DNA from: Oscillospiraceae bacterium
GTDB taxonomy: Bacteria > Bacillota > Clostridia > Oscillospirales > Ruminococcaceae
NCBI GenBank assembly: GCA_003516865.1
Contig: DPBR01000057.1
Coordinates: forward strand, 1 to 8,216
Length of the DNA stretch: 8,216 nucleotides
Direction of reading: 5' to 3'
A program made the translations under genes and the position numbers. The notes below the pieces were generated by a model. That model saw nothing but the letters and a program-made list of their open reading frames with translations, was not told the DNA's origin and ran no database searches. Shown here in pieces: positions 1 through 5,818 of this stretch (positions are counted from its first letter, which is position 1; the number at the start of each line of letters is the position of its first letter).

Positions 1-108
1 AAAAATTTCGCTTGGTGCCTGAAACAGTCGGTGCGCTATACACATTTTCCCTCAATCAAGGTTTTTAGAGGTGACCTTAGGTAAAAAAGCTCTTGAAAGG
101 GGATTAAT

Positions 109-594
109 ATGAATAAAACGAAACTACTTGACGTTCTCAGGCAGAATGCAAGGCTGTCGAACGCGGAAATAGCGGCGATGCTCGGAGAAGCGGAATCCGA
201 TGTTGCGGCGGAGATAGCGCGCCTTGAGCACGAGGGCATTATAATGGGCTACGCCGCGATTATTGACGAGGAAAAAGCCGACGACAACGCGGTGACGGCG
301 ATGATTGAGCTTAAAATGACGCCGATAAAGGACCGCGGCTTCGACGACCTCGCGCACACGATTATGTCCTACGAGGAGATTGACAGCGTTTTCCTGCTTT
401 CGGGACCTTATGACCTTATGGTGACGATAAGCGGAACGAGCCTGCGAAATGTCGCGCTGTTTGTAAGCGAGCGGCTTGCGGTGCTGGACGGGGTTATTTC
501 GACCACAACGCACTTTATTCTGCGCCGCTACAAGGAAAAACACCACATCTTCAACGAAGAGCAGTTTGACGAGCGCGATATGATAAGTCCGTGA
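109..594 (+). CDS. Lrp/AsnC family transcriptional regulator
   Basis: A 161-residue DNA-binding regulator, the usual length for the Lrp/AsnC (feast/famine) family, whose members form dimers and octamers and sense amino acids. Residues 1-45 fit the N-terminal winged helix-turn-helix (a short hydrophobic first helix, then LSNAEIAAMLG and a recognition helix ending near LEHEGII). Residues 60-140 fit the RAM effector domain, including the conserved LLSGPYDLMV segment at 97-105. The ATG has a good Shine-Dalgarno (AAAGGGGA, 96-103). The stop lies 20 bases before the aminotransferase start, so the two are probably co-transcribed. By analogy with the B. subtilis AlaR-AlaT pair it may control its neighbour according to alanine or another amino acid; the effector cannot be read from the sequence. 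A small inverted repeat, AGGTGACCT at 69-77, lies in its leader and could be an operator, but this is weak. Confidence 0.93.
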   Translation: MNKTKLLDVLRQNARLSNAEIAAMLGEAESDVAAEIARLEHEGIIMGYAAIIDEEKADDNAVTAMIELKMTPIKDRGFDDLAHTIMSYEEIDSVFLLSGPYDLMVTISGTSLRNVALFVSERLAVLDGVISTTTHFILRRYKEKHHIFNEEQFDERDMISP

Positions 595-614
595 ACGGAA
601 AGGGAGTATGAATT

Positions 615-1778
615 TTGGATTACAATAAGCTCATTCCCGAACGAATCAGCAGTATGCAGCCGTCGGGAATAAGACGTTTTTTTGATATTGCACAGAGCGT
701 TAAGGGCGTGATATCGCTGTCAATCGGCGAACCCGACTTCAAAACGCCGTGGGAAGCGCGCAAGGAGGCTATCGGTATCCTTGAACGCGGAAAAACCGCA
801 TATACCGCGAACAGCGGGCTTATGGAGCTTCGCCGTGCGGTAAGCGGCTATCTGAAAGGGTTTATCCGAACCGAATATCACCCCGAAAACGAAATTATAA
901 TAACGGTTGGGGGAAGCGAGGCAATCGACCTTGCGGTGCGCGCGCTGATTGAGGACGGGGACGAAGTGCTTGTTCCCGAACCGTCTTTCGTGTGCTACGC
1001 GCCGATTGTGAAGATGATGGGCGGCGTTCCCGTTCCGATTGTAACGAAGGCTGAGGATAAATTCAGACTTACCGCGCAGGCGCTGAAAGAGAAAATCACG
1101 CCGCGGACGAAGCTTCTGTTTTTGCCTTATCCGAACAATCCCACGGGCGCGGTTATGAGGAAGTCGGATTTGGAGGCGATTGCGGACGTTCTCCGCGACA
1201 CGAATATCATAGTCGCTTCGGACGAAATTTACGCGGAGATGACGTATAACGGCGAAAAACACGTTTCTTTCGCGGAAATCGACGGAATGAAGGAGCGGAC
1301 GCTTGTAATAAGCGGCTTCTCGAAAACATACGCTATGACGGGCTGGCGGCTCGGCTATGTGGCGGGTCCTGAGCCTATCATCAAGCAGATGCTGAAGCTT
1401 CACCAGTACTGCATTATGTCAAGCCCGACGGTAAGCCAGTACGCGGCGATTGCGGCTATTCAGAAGTGCCGCGCGGACGTTGAGCATATGCTGTCGGAAT
1501 ATGATATGAGAAGGCGGCTTTGCGTGAAGAATTTCAACGATATGGGACTTGAATGTTTCGAGCCTGAGGGCGCTTTCTACGTTTTTCCTTGCATAAAGTC
1601 AACGGGAATGACAAGCGAGGAGTTCTGCCAGAAGCTGGTTTATGAGAAGCAAGTCGCCGTTGTTCCGGGAAACGCGTTCGGAGAGAGCGGAGAGGGCTTT
1701 GTGAGGGTATCATACGCTTATTCCGTCGCGCACCTTGAGTCTGCGTTCACGAGGATACGCGAGTTCATCAAGAAGTGA
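615..1778 (+). CDS. Class I/II pyridoxal-phosphate aminotransferase (AlaT/AspC-like)
   Basis: A 387-residue fold-type I PLP aminotransferase, full length for the family and cytosolic (no signal or membrane segments). Visible motifs are GEPDF (38-42), NNPTG (174-178), SDEIY with D203 and Y206, the PLP-binding lysine K237 in SGFSK, the TGWRLGY segment (242-248), and R364 in GFVRVSYA, which binds the substrate carboxylate. It moves an amino group between an amino acid and 2-oxoglutarate or pyruvate. Pairing with an upstream Lrp regulator recalls B. subtilis alaR-alaT, so alanine aminotransferase is the best guess, but aspartate or aromatic substrates are not excluded. The start is TTG at 615, with AGGGAG at 601-606 as Shine-Dalgarno. 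The nearby ATG at 608 is out of frame and reaches a stop after six codons. Its 3' end overlaps the opposite-strand gene by 11 bases. Confidence 0.93.
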   Translation: MDYNKLIPERISSMQPSGIRRFFDIAQSVKGVISLSIGEPDFKTPWEARKEAIGILERGKTAYTANSGLMELRRAVSGYLKGFIRTEYHPENEIIITVGGSEAIDLAVRALIEDGDEVLVPEPSFVCYAPIVKMMGGVPVPIVTKAEDKFRLTAQALKEKITPRTKLLFLPYPNNPTGAVMRKSDLEAIADVLRDTNIIVASDEIYAEMTYNGEKHVSFAEIDGMKERTLVISGFSKTYAMTGWRLGYVAGPEPIIKQMLKLHQYCIMSSPTVSQYAAIAAIQKCRADVEHMLSEYDMRRRLCVKNFNDMGLECFEPEGAFYVFPCIKSTGMTSEEFCQKLVYEKQVAVVPGNAFGESGEGFVRVSYAYSVAHLESAFTRIREFIKK

Positions 1779-2328
1779 GATTTTGCTTTTTGAGCCTCGC
1801 AACGACCTCGTTTATGTCGAAAGAGGAACTTTCGGAAGAAAAATTATATTTTTTTGAAAAGGCGCTCGTGCCCGAAGCGGCAACGAGCGTTCTTTTTCTT
1901 GCATTATTTTCTTCTTTTTTCTTATTATAATAAGTAGGACTGTTATTTTCGTGTGAAAGAGCCTGTTGATTTTGAGCGTCGGCGCTTGCTGTCGGCGGGT
2001 TATTCGGCTTGTTGACGCCTTGAAGCTCGTCGTAGAAATTCAGCGTTATAATCGAGAATTTCGAGGTTGCGGCGACTGTTATATCGCCTGTTGATTTGAG
2101 GTTATTGAGGGCTGTTCTGACCTGTTGAATTGACAGGGAATTGCCTGCTGCGAGGGCGGGCAGCGTCACGGCGGTCTGACCTCTGTGAAGCGTAACGCCG
2201 AGATAGTCGCGGTCCGTCCATTCCGCGCGGAGAAGCAAGTCGAAATACACAAGGCGCGTATTATTGTTCGCGTACCAGCGCCAGCCGAGAAGATTTCGCG
2301 GGAGCTTGATAAAACCGTTGTTTGTCAT
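1768..2328 (-). CDS. Phage-type helix-turn-helix replication protein (orphan)
   Basis: A 186-residue protein resembling the N-terminal helix-turn-helix modules of phage and plasmid replication initiators or replisome organizers in Clostridia. The start reads GFIKLPRNLLGWRWYANNNTR, then a hydrophobic helix (LVYFDLLLRAEW, 26-37), then GVTLHRGQTAV and a winged-helix segment with LSIQQVRTALNNLKSTGDITV (65-85). Residues 105-145 are an Asn/Gln/Lys-rich linker of low complexity, and the tail (168-181, SSFDINEVVARLKK) recalls the C-terminal motif of DnaD-like proteins. There is no ATPase domain. I prefer the ATG at 2328 because AAAGGAAG sits just upstream; an in-frame GTG at 2346 would use up that Shine-Dalgarno. 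No phage gene accompanies it. It overlaps the aminotransferase convergently by 11 bases. It may be a domesticated remnant or a cargo gene; its role is unknown. Confidence 0.75.
   Translation of the reverse strand: MTNNGFIKLPRNLLGWRWYANNNTRLVYFDLLLRAEWTDRDYLGVTLHRGQTAVTLPALAAGNSLSIQQVRTALNNLKSTGDITVAATSKFSIITLNFYDELQGVNKPNNPPTASADAQNQQALSHENNSPTYYNKKKEENNARKRTLVAASGTSAFSKKYNFSSESSSFDINEVVARLKKQNLTS
1861..1899 (+). terminator. Terminator-like stem-loop after the aminotransferase
   Basis: CGCTCGT (1863-1869) pairs with ACGAGCG (1883-1889). The stem continues inward as GCC (1870-1872) with GGC (1879-1881) past a bulged A at 1882, leaving a six-base loop. The plus strand then reads TTCTTTTTCTT (1890-1900), a U-rich tail. 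It lies about 85 bases after the aminotransferase stop, which fits an intrinsic terminator for that operon. It falls within the coding sequence of the opposing minus-strand gene. The minus-strand side has only a TTTT run followed by A-rich sequence, so plus-strand use is favoured. Confidence 0.5.
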
Positions 2329-2356
2329 AAAACCACTTCCTTTCACACATTATTCT

Positions 2357-2385
2357 ATAATAGGAGCAACTGCAAAAAACTGCAA
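2357..2385 (-). promoter_or_regulatory. Candidate promoter of the orphan helix-turn-helix gene
   Basis: On the minus strand, TTGCAG (2385-2380) and TATTAT (2362-2357) are separated by 17 bases, an acceptable sigma-A spacing with a good -10 and a poor -35. The -35 lies within the phased CTGCA repeats, so a protein bound there would block it. A perfect plus-strand TATAAT (2356-2361) overlaps the same spot and could serve ispE, though I see no matching -35 for it. Confidence 0.4.
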
Positions 2386-2404
2386 TCATCTGCAAAAAAC
2401 TGCA
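2370..2404. repeat. Phased CTGCA repeats (two copies of a 15-bp unit)
   Basis: CTGCAAAAAACTGCA occurs twice, at 2370-2384 and 2390-2404, with a five-base gap. The word CTGCA therefore begins at 2370, 2380, 2390 and 2400, every 10 bases exactly, so all copies face the same side of the helix. The array lies between the divergent orphan gene and ispE. It resembles a small operator or iteron set; binding by the neighbouring helix-turn-helix protein is an inference. Confidence 0.7.
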
Positions 2405-2422
2405 TTTTGGGGAGAAAATCGA

Positions 2423-3271
2423 ATGAAAGAAACACTATCGCTTGTGGCGAACGCGAAAATTAATCTATATCTTGATATAACGGGCAGGCGCGCGGACGGC
2501 TATCACCTTCTTGAAACGGTGATGCAGAGCGTAGATTTGAGCGATATCGTGACGGTTTCGCTTACGGGCGGCGGAATTTCGGCATTTTGCACAAATCCGG
2601 ATATACCACAGAATGAGAAAAATATCTGCTATAAAGCGGCAAAGCTGTTCTTTGAGCGGACGAACAGCGACCGAGGTGCGGAAATCCGCATAGATAAGCG
2701 AATCCCCGACGGTGCGGGGCTTGGCGGCGGGAGCGCGGACGCGGCGGCTGTTCTTTCGGCGCTGAACACGCTGAGCGGGCTTCCCTTGCGGGCTGAAGAG
2801 CTTTCGGAGCTTGCGGCGAGGGTTGGCGCTGACGTGCCGTTCTGCCTTGTCGGGGGAACGCGCGTCTGCAAGGGTATCGGAGATGTCGTTGAGCCGACAA
2901 ACCCGCTTCCCAAGCGGTTTTACTTGATTGTGAAGCCGAATTTCCGCTGTCCGACGGGAGAAGCCTACGCGAGATATGACGCCGCGCCGATACCGCCTAG
3001 AAACAGGCTTGAAGCGTTTTGCAATGCGGGTTCGCGGTATCACGAAGAGATGTACAATGTCTTTGAGGAAATTTACGCAGACAAGCAGATTTTCGCGCTT
3101 AAATCGGCGCTTTCGAGTACCGGAGCAATCGGCTCAAGCCTTACGGGAAGCGGGTCGGCGGTGTTTGGCGTGTACGAAGAGAAGGAGTGCGCGATGTCCG
3201 CGGCGAAGTCGTTTCCGGAGATGTTCACGGCGGTCGCCGAGCCTTGCGGAAGCGGACTTGTCACAATATAA
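2423..3271 (+). CDS. ispE: 4-diphosphocytidyl-2-C-methyl-D-erythritol kinase
   Basis: IspE phosphorylates the 2-hydroxyl of CDP-methylerythritol with ATP, a step of the MEP route to isoprenoid precursors (used for undecaprenyl carriers, quinones and so on) in the cytosol. The protein is 282 residues, a normal length. It belongs to the GHMP kinases: AKINLYLDI at 11-19 carries the substrate lysine K12, DGYH lies at 25-28, the ATP-binding loop PDGAGLGGGSADAA at 95-108, the catalytic aspartate D137 in GADVPFC, and the C-terminal glycine motif TGSGSAVFG at 241-249. I chose ATG 2423 because it gives the family N-terminus and has GGGGAG at 2409-2414; the frame is open upstream to 2264, but that extension overlaps the divergent gene and has no family similarity. 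All key residues are present, so it should be active. Confidence 0.96.
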   Translation: MKETLSLVANAKINLYLDITGRRADGYHLLETVMQSVDLSDIVTVSLTGGGISAFCTNPDIPQNEKNICYKAAKLFFERTNSDRGAEIRIDKRIPDGAGLGGGSADAAAVLSALNTLSGLPLRAEELSELAARVGADVPFCLVGGTRVCKGIGDVVEPTNPLPKRFYLIVKPNFRCPTGEAYARYDAAPIPPRNRLEAFCNAGSRYHEEMYNVFEEIYADKQIFALKSALSSTGAIGSSLTGSGSAVFGVYEEKECAMSAAKSFPEMFTAVAEPCGSGLVTI

Positions 3272-3323
3272 TTGTGCAAAATGACGAAAAAACGGAAAAG
3301 TGCTGTTAATTTCGCACGAAGTG

Positions 3324-3332
3324 TGGTATAAT
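3324..3332 (+). promoter_or_regulatory. Extended -10 promoter of the Asp23/Gls24 gene
   Basis: TGGTATAAT at 3324-3332 is a perfect extended -10 element. The -35 region (about 3303-3309, CTGTTAA) is poor, as is common for extended -10 promoters. Transcription would begin near 3339 and give a leader of about 28 bases before the ATG at 3367. The site suggests that this gene does not depend only on read-through from ispE. Confidence 0.6.
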
Positions 3333-3366
3333 AACTTAATAGAATGTAATAGAACGGAGGGAAATT

Positions 3367-3723
3367 ATGGTTGCTTTGCAAAATCACGTCGGTAAAATTT
3401 CTTTTTCCGCGAACTTTTTTACAGAGCTTATCGGAAACACTGTCACGAGCTGCTTCGGCGTAATCGCGATGAACGTGCGCGGCTTCCGCGAAACTCTCAC
3501 GGCGGCGCTTCCCAAAGCGAAAAAGCAGGATTTTGCGCGCGGCGTTAAGGTTGATTACAAGGACGGCGCGCTGACGATTGACCTGCATATTTCGCTGATG
3601 TACGGCGTGAACATAAACGCGGTGTCGAAGTCCATCATAAATAAGGTGGATTACACGGTGCGCCGCGCGACGGGTCTTGACGTCGGAAAAATCAACGTTT
3701 TTGTGGACTCTATCAGGGTGTGA
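3367..3723 (+). CDS. Asp23/Gls24 family envelope stress response protein
   Basis: A 118-residue protein matching the Asp23/Gls24 family (B. subtilis YloU type), soluble proteins tied to cell-envelope homeostasis; no enzymatic activity is known. Visible family features are the N-terminal strand GKISFSANFF, the central amphipathic segment GVIAMNVRGF, the strand pair VKVDYKDGALTIDLHISLMYGVNI (about 60-83), and the end DVGKINVFVDSIRV. There are no transmembrane segments or signal peptide. The Shine-Dalgarno GGAGG at 3356-3360 is strong. In many Bacillota the gene immediately precedes the DhaL/FakA gene, as here, although a 376-base spacer separates them in this genome. The partnership with FakA is conserved in position but not understood mechanistically. 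Confidence 0.93.
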   Translation: MVALQNHVGKISFSANFFTELIGNTVTSCFGVIAMNVRGFRETLTAALPKAKKQDFARGVKVDYKDGALTIDLHISLMYGVNINAVSKSIINKVDYTVRRATGLDVGKINVFVDSIRV

Positions 3724-3728
3724 GAAAC

Positions 3729-3834
3729 GGGTATTTTTCAGCGTATTTTTAGGGTGTTTTTCGACGTATTTTTCGGGGTATTTTTAGGACGTTTTTCAGC
3801 GTGTTTTTCGGGGGATTTTTCAGCGTAATTTTCA
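3729..3834. repeat. Nine-unit degenerate T-tract tandem array (period about 12 bp)
   Basis: Nine units of roughly RCGTATTTTTCR follow one another: 3729-3740, 3741-3752, 3753-3763, 3764-3775, 3776-3787, 3788-3798, 3799-3810, 3811-3822 and 3823-3834. Each has a T5 tract (the last is T4), and the tract starts are spaced 12, 11, 12, 12, 11, 12 and 12 bases. A higher-order 35-base repeat is visible: 3741-3775 matches 3776-3810 at 29 of 35 positions by eye. A further isolated T-tract unit recurs near 3959-3968. No reading frame runs through it. Confidence 0.8.
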
Positions 3835-3922
3835 AGTGAAATCCAAGCGTTTTTTCGCGGAAAATTAATGCCGATATTCCTCATAACAAAGCGCTTTTGC
3901 GGGTATTTAATTCAGTGAAAAA

Positions 3923-3942
3923 TTACCGATTATTTTCGGTAA
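3923..3942 (-). other. AT-rich stem-loop with a minus-strand U tail
   Basis: TTACCGA (3923-3929) pairs with TCGGTAA (3936-3942) around a six-base loop. On the minus strand the hairpin is followed by TTTTT (3922-3918 region), the form of a weak terminator, yet no minus-strand gene lies nearby. It could protect against antisense transcription or be chance. Confidence 0.3.
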
Positions 3943-4051
3943 AAACAAGCGAAAAATAGGGGTATTTTTAGGGCAATTTTCGTGAAAAAAATTAATGATA
4001 ATTTAACAAAAAAATAACGCTTGAAAACGGTTAATTTTCGGGCGATTTTAA

Positions 4052-4083
4052 GCCTCGAAAAGAGGCGAAATAATTTGATTTCG
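4052..4083 (+). promoter_or_regulatory. Paired stem-loops in the fakA leader
   Basis: GCCTC (4052-4056) pairs with GAGGC (4062-4066) around GAAAA. CGAAAT (4066-4071) can pair with ATTTCG (4078-4083) around AATTTG. The two stems share base 4066 and end at the edge of the fakA Shine-Dalgarno (GGAAAGGG, 4083-4090), so they could influence initiation. There is no U-rich tail right after them. They match no riboswitch class I recognise. Confidence 0.35.
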
Positions 4084-4099
4084 GAAAGGGATTATTGCA

Positions 4100-5719
4100 A
4101 TGTCAATCAACGGACAACTTCTTCGCGACGCGGTTATTTCCGGTGCGAATAACGTTCGCAACAAGCGTGTTGAGGTGGACGAGCTTAACGTTTTTCCCGT
4201 GCCTGACGGCGACACGGGCACGAATATGTCAATGACCATCGGAAACGCAATCGGCGAGCTTTCAAATATTCCCGACGGCGCGCCTGTCGGCGAGGTTGCG
4301 AAAAAGGCGGCTTCAGCGATGCTGAGGGGCGCGCGCGGAAATTCGGGCGTAATTCTCTCGCTGCTGTTCAGAGGGCTTTCAAAGGGGCTTGCGGGCAAGG
4401 ACGAGGCTAATTCCGCCGAGCTTTCGGCGGCGCTGAAACTCGGCGTTGACGCGGCGTACAAGTCGGTTATGAAGCCGACCGAGGGGACTATTCTCACGGT
4501 TGTGCGCGAGGCTTGGGAGAACACCGAGAAAATCGCTTCGCGCTCGACGACGGAGCTGTTTTTCGAGAGCTTCATCGACGAGGCGAAAAAGTCGCTCGAC
4601 CGCACGCCTGAGCTGCTTCCCGTGCTGAAAAAAGCGGGCGTTGTGGACGCGGGCGGAATGGGGCTTGTGGTTATCCTCGAGGGTATGCACAGCGTGATTT
4701 CCGGGCGCGGAATGATTTCGGACGAGTCCGGAAAAAAGACGAACGCGGCGGCTTCCGAGGCGGAAAAGAGCGAGATTAAGTTCGGCTATGGCACTGAATT
4801 TGTGATAATGAAAGGCGCAGGCGCAAAGGACCCGGCGGCGCTCACCGCGTATCTCGAAACAATCGGCGACAGCATCGCAATCGCTGACGAGGACGATTTT
4901 ATTCACGTTAATGTGCATACTGACCACCCCGGAAAGGCTCTTGAAGAAGGTTTGAAATTCGGCAGTTTAACCAAAGTTACGGTAACGAATTTGTTGGAAA
5001 AGACGGAAAATCTCGTGAAAGCGTCCAAGAGCAACCGTAAATCTCCCGTTGAACCCGTAAACGAGTTTGGATTTGTCGCTGTGGCGGCGGGAGCGGGACT
5101 TGAGGCGCTGTTCAGGGACCTCGGCGCTGATAATGTCGTGAGCGGCGGACAGACGATGAACCCCTCGACCGAGGACATTCTTGAGGCAATCGGACAGACT
5201 CCCGCGAAGAAAGTGTTCGTTTTGCCGAATAACAAGAACATAATTATGGCTGCTGAGCAGGCTGCACGGCTTGCGGACAGGAAGGTGTGCGTGCTTCAGA
5301 CGCGCAACATTCCGCAGGGCATCACGGCGATGATGAATTTCGACCCGTCGGCTGATTTTGCGGCGAACCGCGCAGCGATGACGGAGGCGTTCGACAGGGT
5401 TGGAAGCGGTCAGATAACCTACGCGGTGCGCGATTCGGACTATGATGGTCACAAAATCAAGCAAGGTGAAATTCTCGCGATGGAGAACGGAAAAATAGTG
5501 TTCACCGAAAAGACGGTCGGAAAGTCGCTGACAAAGCTTGTGAAGCGAATGATAAGCTCGTCGTCGGGCTTTGTGACTGTGATTTACGGCGCGGACGTTT
5601 CGGACGACGACGCGAACGAGGCATACGAGCAGCTCCGCGCGAAGCTCGGTTCAGACATTGAGGTTGCGCTTGTGAACGGCGGTCAGCCTGTGTATTACTA
5701 CATAATCTCGGTTGAGTGA
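4100..5719 (+). CDS. fakA: FakA-like DhaL-domain fatty acid kinase subunit (YloV family)
   Basis: FakA is the ATP-binding subunit of bacterial fatty acid kinase. With a FakB (DegV-type) fatty-acid carrier it makes acyl-phosphate for phospholipid synthesis. The 539 residues match the family's usual length. Residues 1-205 are the DhaL/DAK2 nucleotide domain, with the metal-binding PDGDTGTNM (35-43), RGNSG (79-83) and the VVDAGGMGL loop (181-189). Residues 225-300 are the middle domain, and 322-539 the C-terminal domain with GGQTMNPSTEDI (349-360). A linker rich in Ala, Ser and charged residues lies near 208-224. From memory of the family, the middle domain binds zinc through a Cys (YCTEF) and two His (VHVHT). 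Here these positions read Y-G-T-E-F (G231) and V-N-V-H-T (N271, H273), so two ligands appear to be missing. No FakB gene lies in the window. Confidence 0.93.
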   Translation: MSINGQLLRDAVISGANNVRNKRVEVDELNVFPVPDGDTGTNMSMTIGNAIGELSNIPDGAPVGEVAKKAASAMLRGARGNSGVILSLLFRGLSKGLAGKDEANSAELSAALKLGVDAAYKSVMKPTEGTILTVVREAWENTEKIASRSTTELFFESFIDEAKKSLDRTPELLPVLKKAGVVDAGGMGLVVILEGMHSVISGRGMISDESGKKTNAAASEAEKSEIKFGYGTEFVIMKGAGAKDPAALTAYLETIGDSIAIADEDDFIHVNVHTDHPGKALEEGLKFGSLTKVTVTNLLEKTENLVKASKSNRKSPVEPVNEFGFVAVAAGAGLEALFRDLGADNVVSGGQTMNPSTEDILEAIGQTPAKKVFVLPNNKNIIMAAEQAARLADRKVCVLQTRNIPQGITAMMNFDPSADFAANRAAMTEAFDRVGSGQITYAVRDSDYDGHKIKQGEILAMENGKIVFTEKTVGKSLTKLVKRMISSSSGFVTVIYGADVSDDDANEAYEQLRAKLGSDIEVALVNGGQPVYYYIISVE

Positions 5720-5733
5720 GATTGTGAGTTCTG

Positions 5734-5745
5734 ACGAAATTTCGT
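5734..5745. repeat. Perfect 12-bp palindrome after fakA
   Basis: ACGAAATTTCGT at 5734-5745 is its own reverse complement. Its right half, AATTTCGT (5738-5745), is also complementary to ACGAAATT (5766-5773), which abuts the GC stem at 5774. Two alternative folds of the spacer are therefore possible. Confidence 0.5.
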
Positions 5746-5773
5746 GCAAAAGTTTGTTGAAAATAACGAAATT

Positions 5774-5803
5774 CCCCGCTTTATTGCGGGGTAATTTATA
5801 TGG
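5774..5803 (+). terminator. Candidate terminator between fakA and recG
   Basis: CCCCGC (5774-5779) pairs with GCGGGG (5786-5791) around TTTATT. AATT on each side (5770-5773 and 5793-5796) can extend the stem past a bulged T. The tail TAATTTATAT is AU-rich but not a clean U run, so termination may be partial. It ends only 15 to 28 bases before the recG start, so recG needs either read-through or a promoter inside the spacer. Confidence 0.5.
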
Positions 5804-5818
5804 TGAATATTAACAAAA

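Larger units (their letters stand above)
3724..4099. other. Long AT-rich spacer between the Asp23/Gls24 gene and fakA
   Basis: No gene is supported here. The left third is the T-tract tandem array. The middle (3835-4050) is AT-rich with one short stem-loop (3923-3942) and homopolymer A and T runs. GATAAT at 3997-4002 is a possible -10 for fakA, without a convincing -35. The right end carries two small stem-loops just before the fakA Shine-Dalgarno. In B. subtilis the equivalent genes are close together, so a spacer of this size is unusual. Confidence 0.7.

Noticed and set aside
1..84. Open frame from the window edge ending at TAA 82-84, possibly the tail of an upstream gene
   Set aside because: Only 27 codons, no recognisable family motif, and overlapping the likely promoter and leader of the Lrp gene; it cannot be judged without the upstream sequence.
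1921..1934. Perfect palindrome CTTATTATAATAAG
   Set aside because: It lies inside the low-complexity Tyr/Asn/Lys-coding linker of the orphan gene, where AT-rich palindromes arise easily by chance.
2264..2422. 53-residue N-terminal extension of IspE
   Set aside because: It overlaps the divergent gene's coding region and the phased repeats, has no similarity to IspE, and ATG 2423 has its own Shine-Dalgarno and the family N-terminus.
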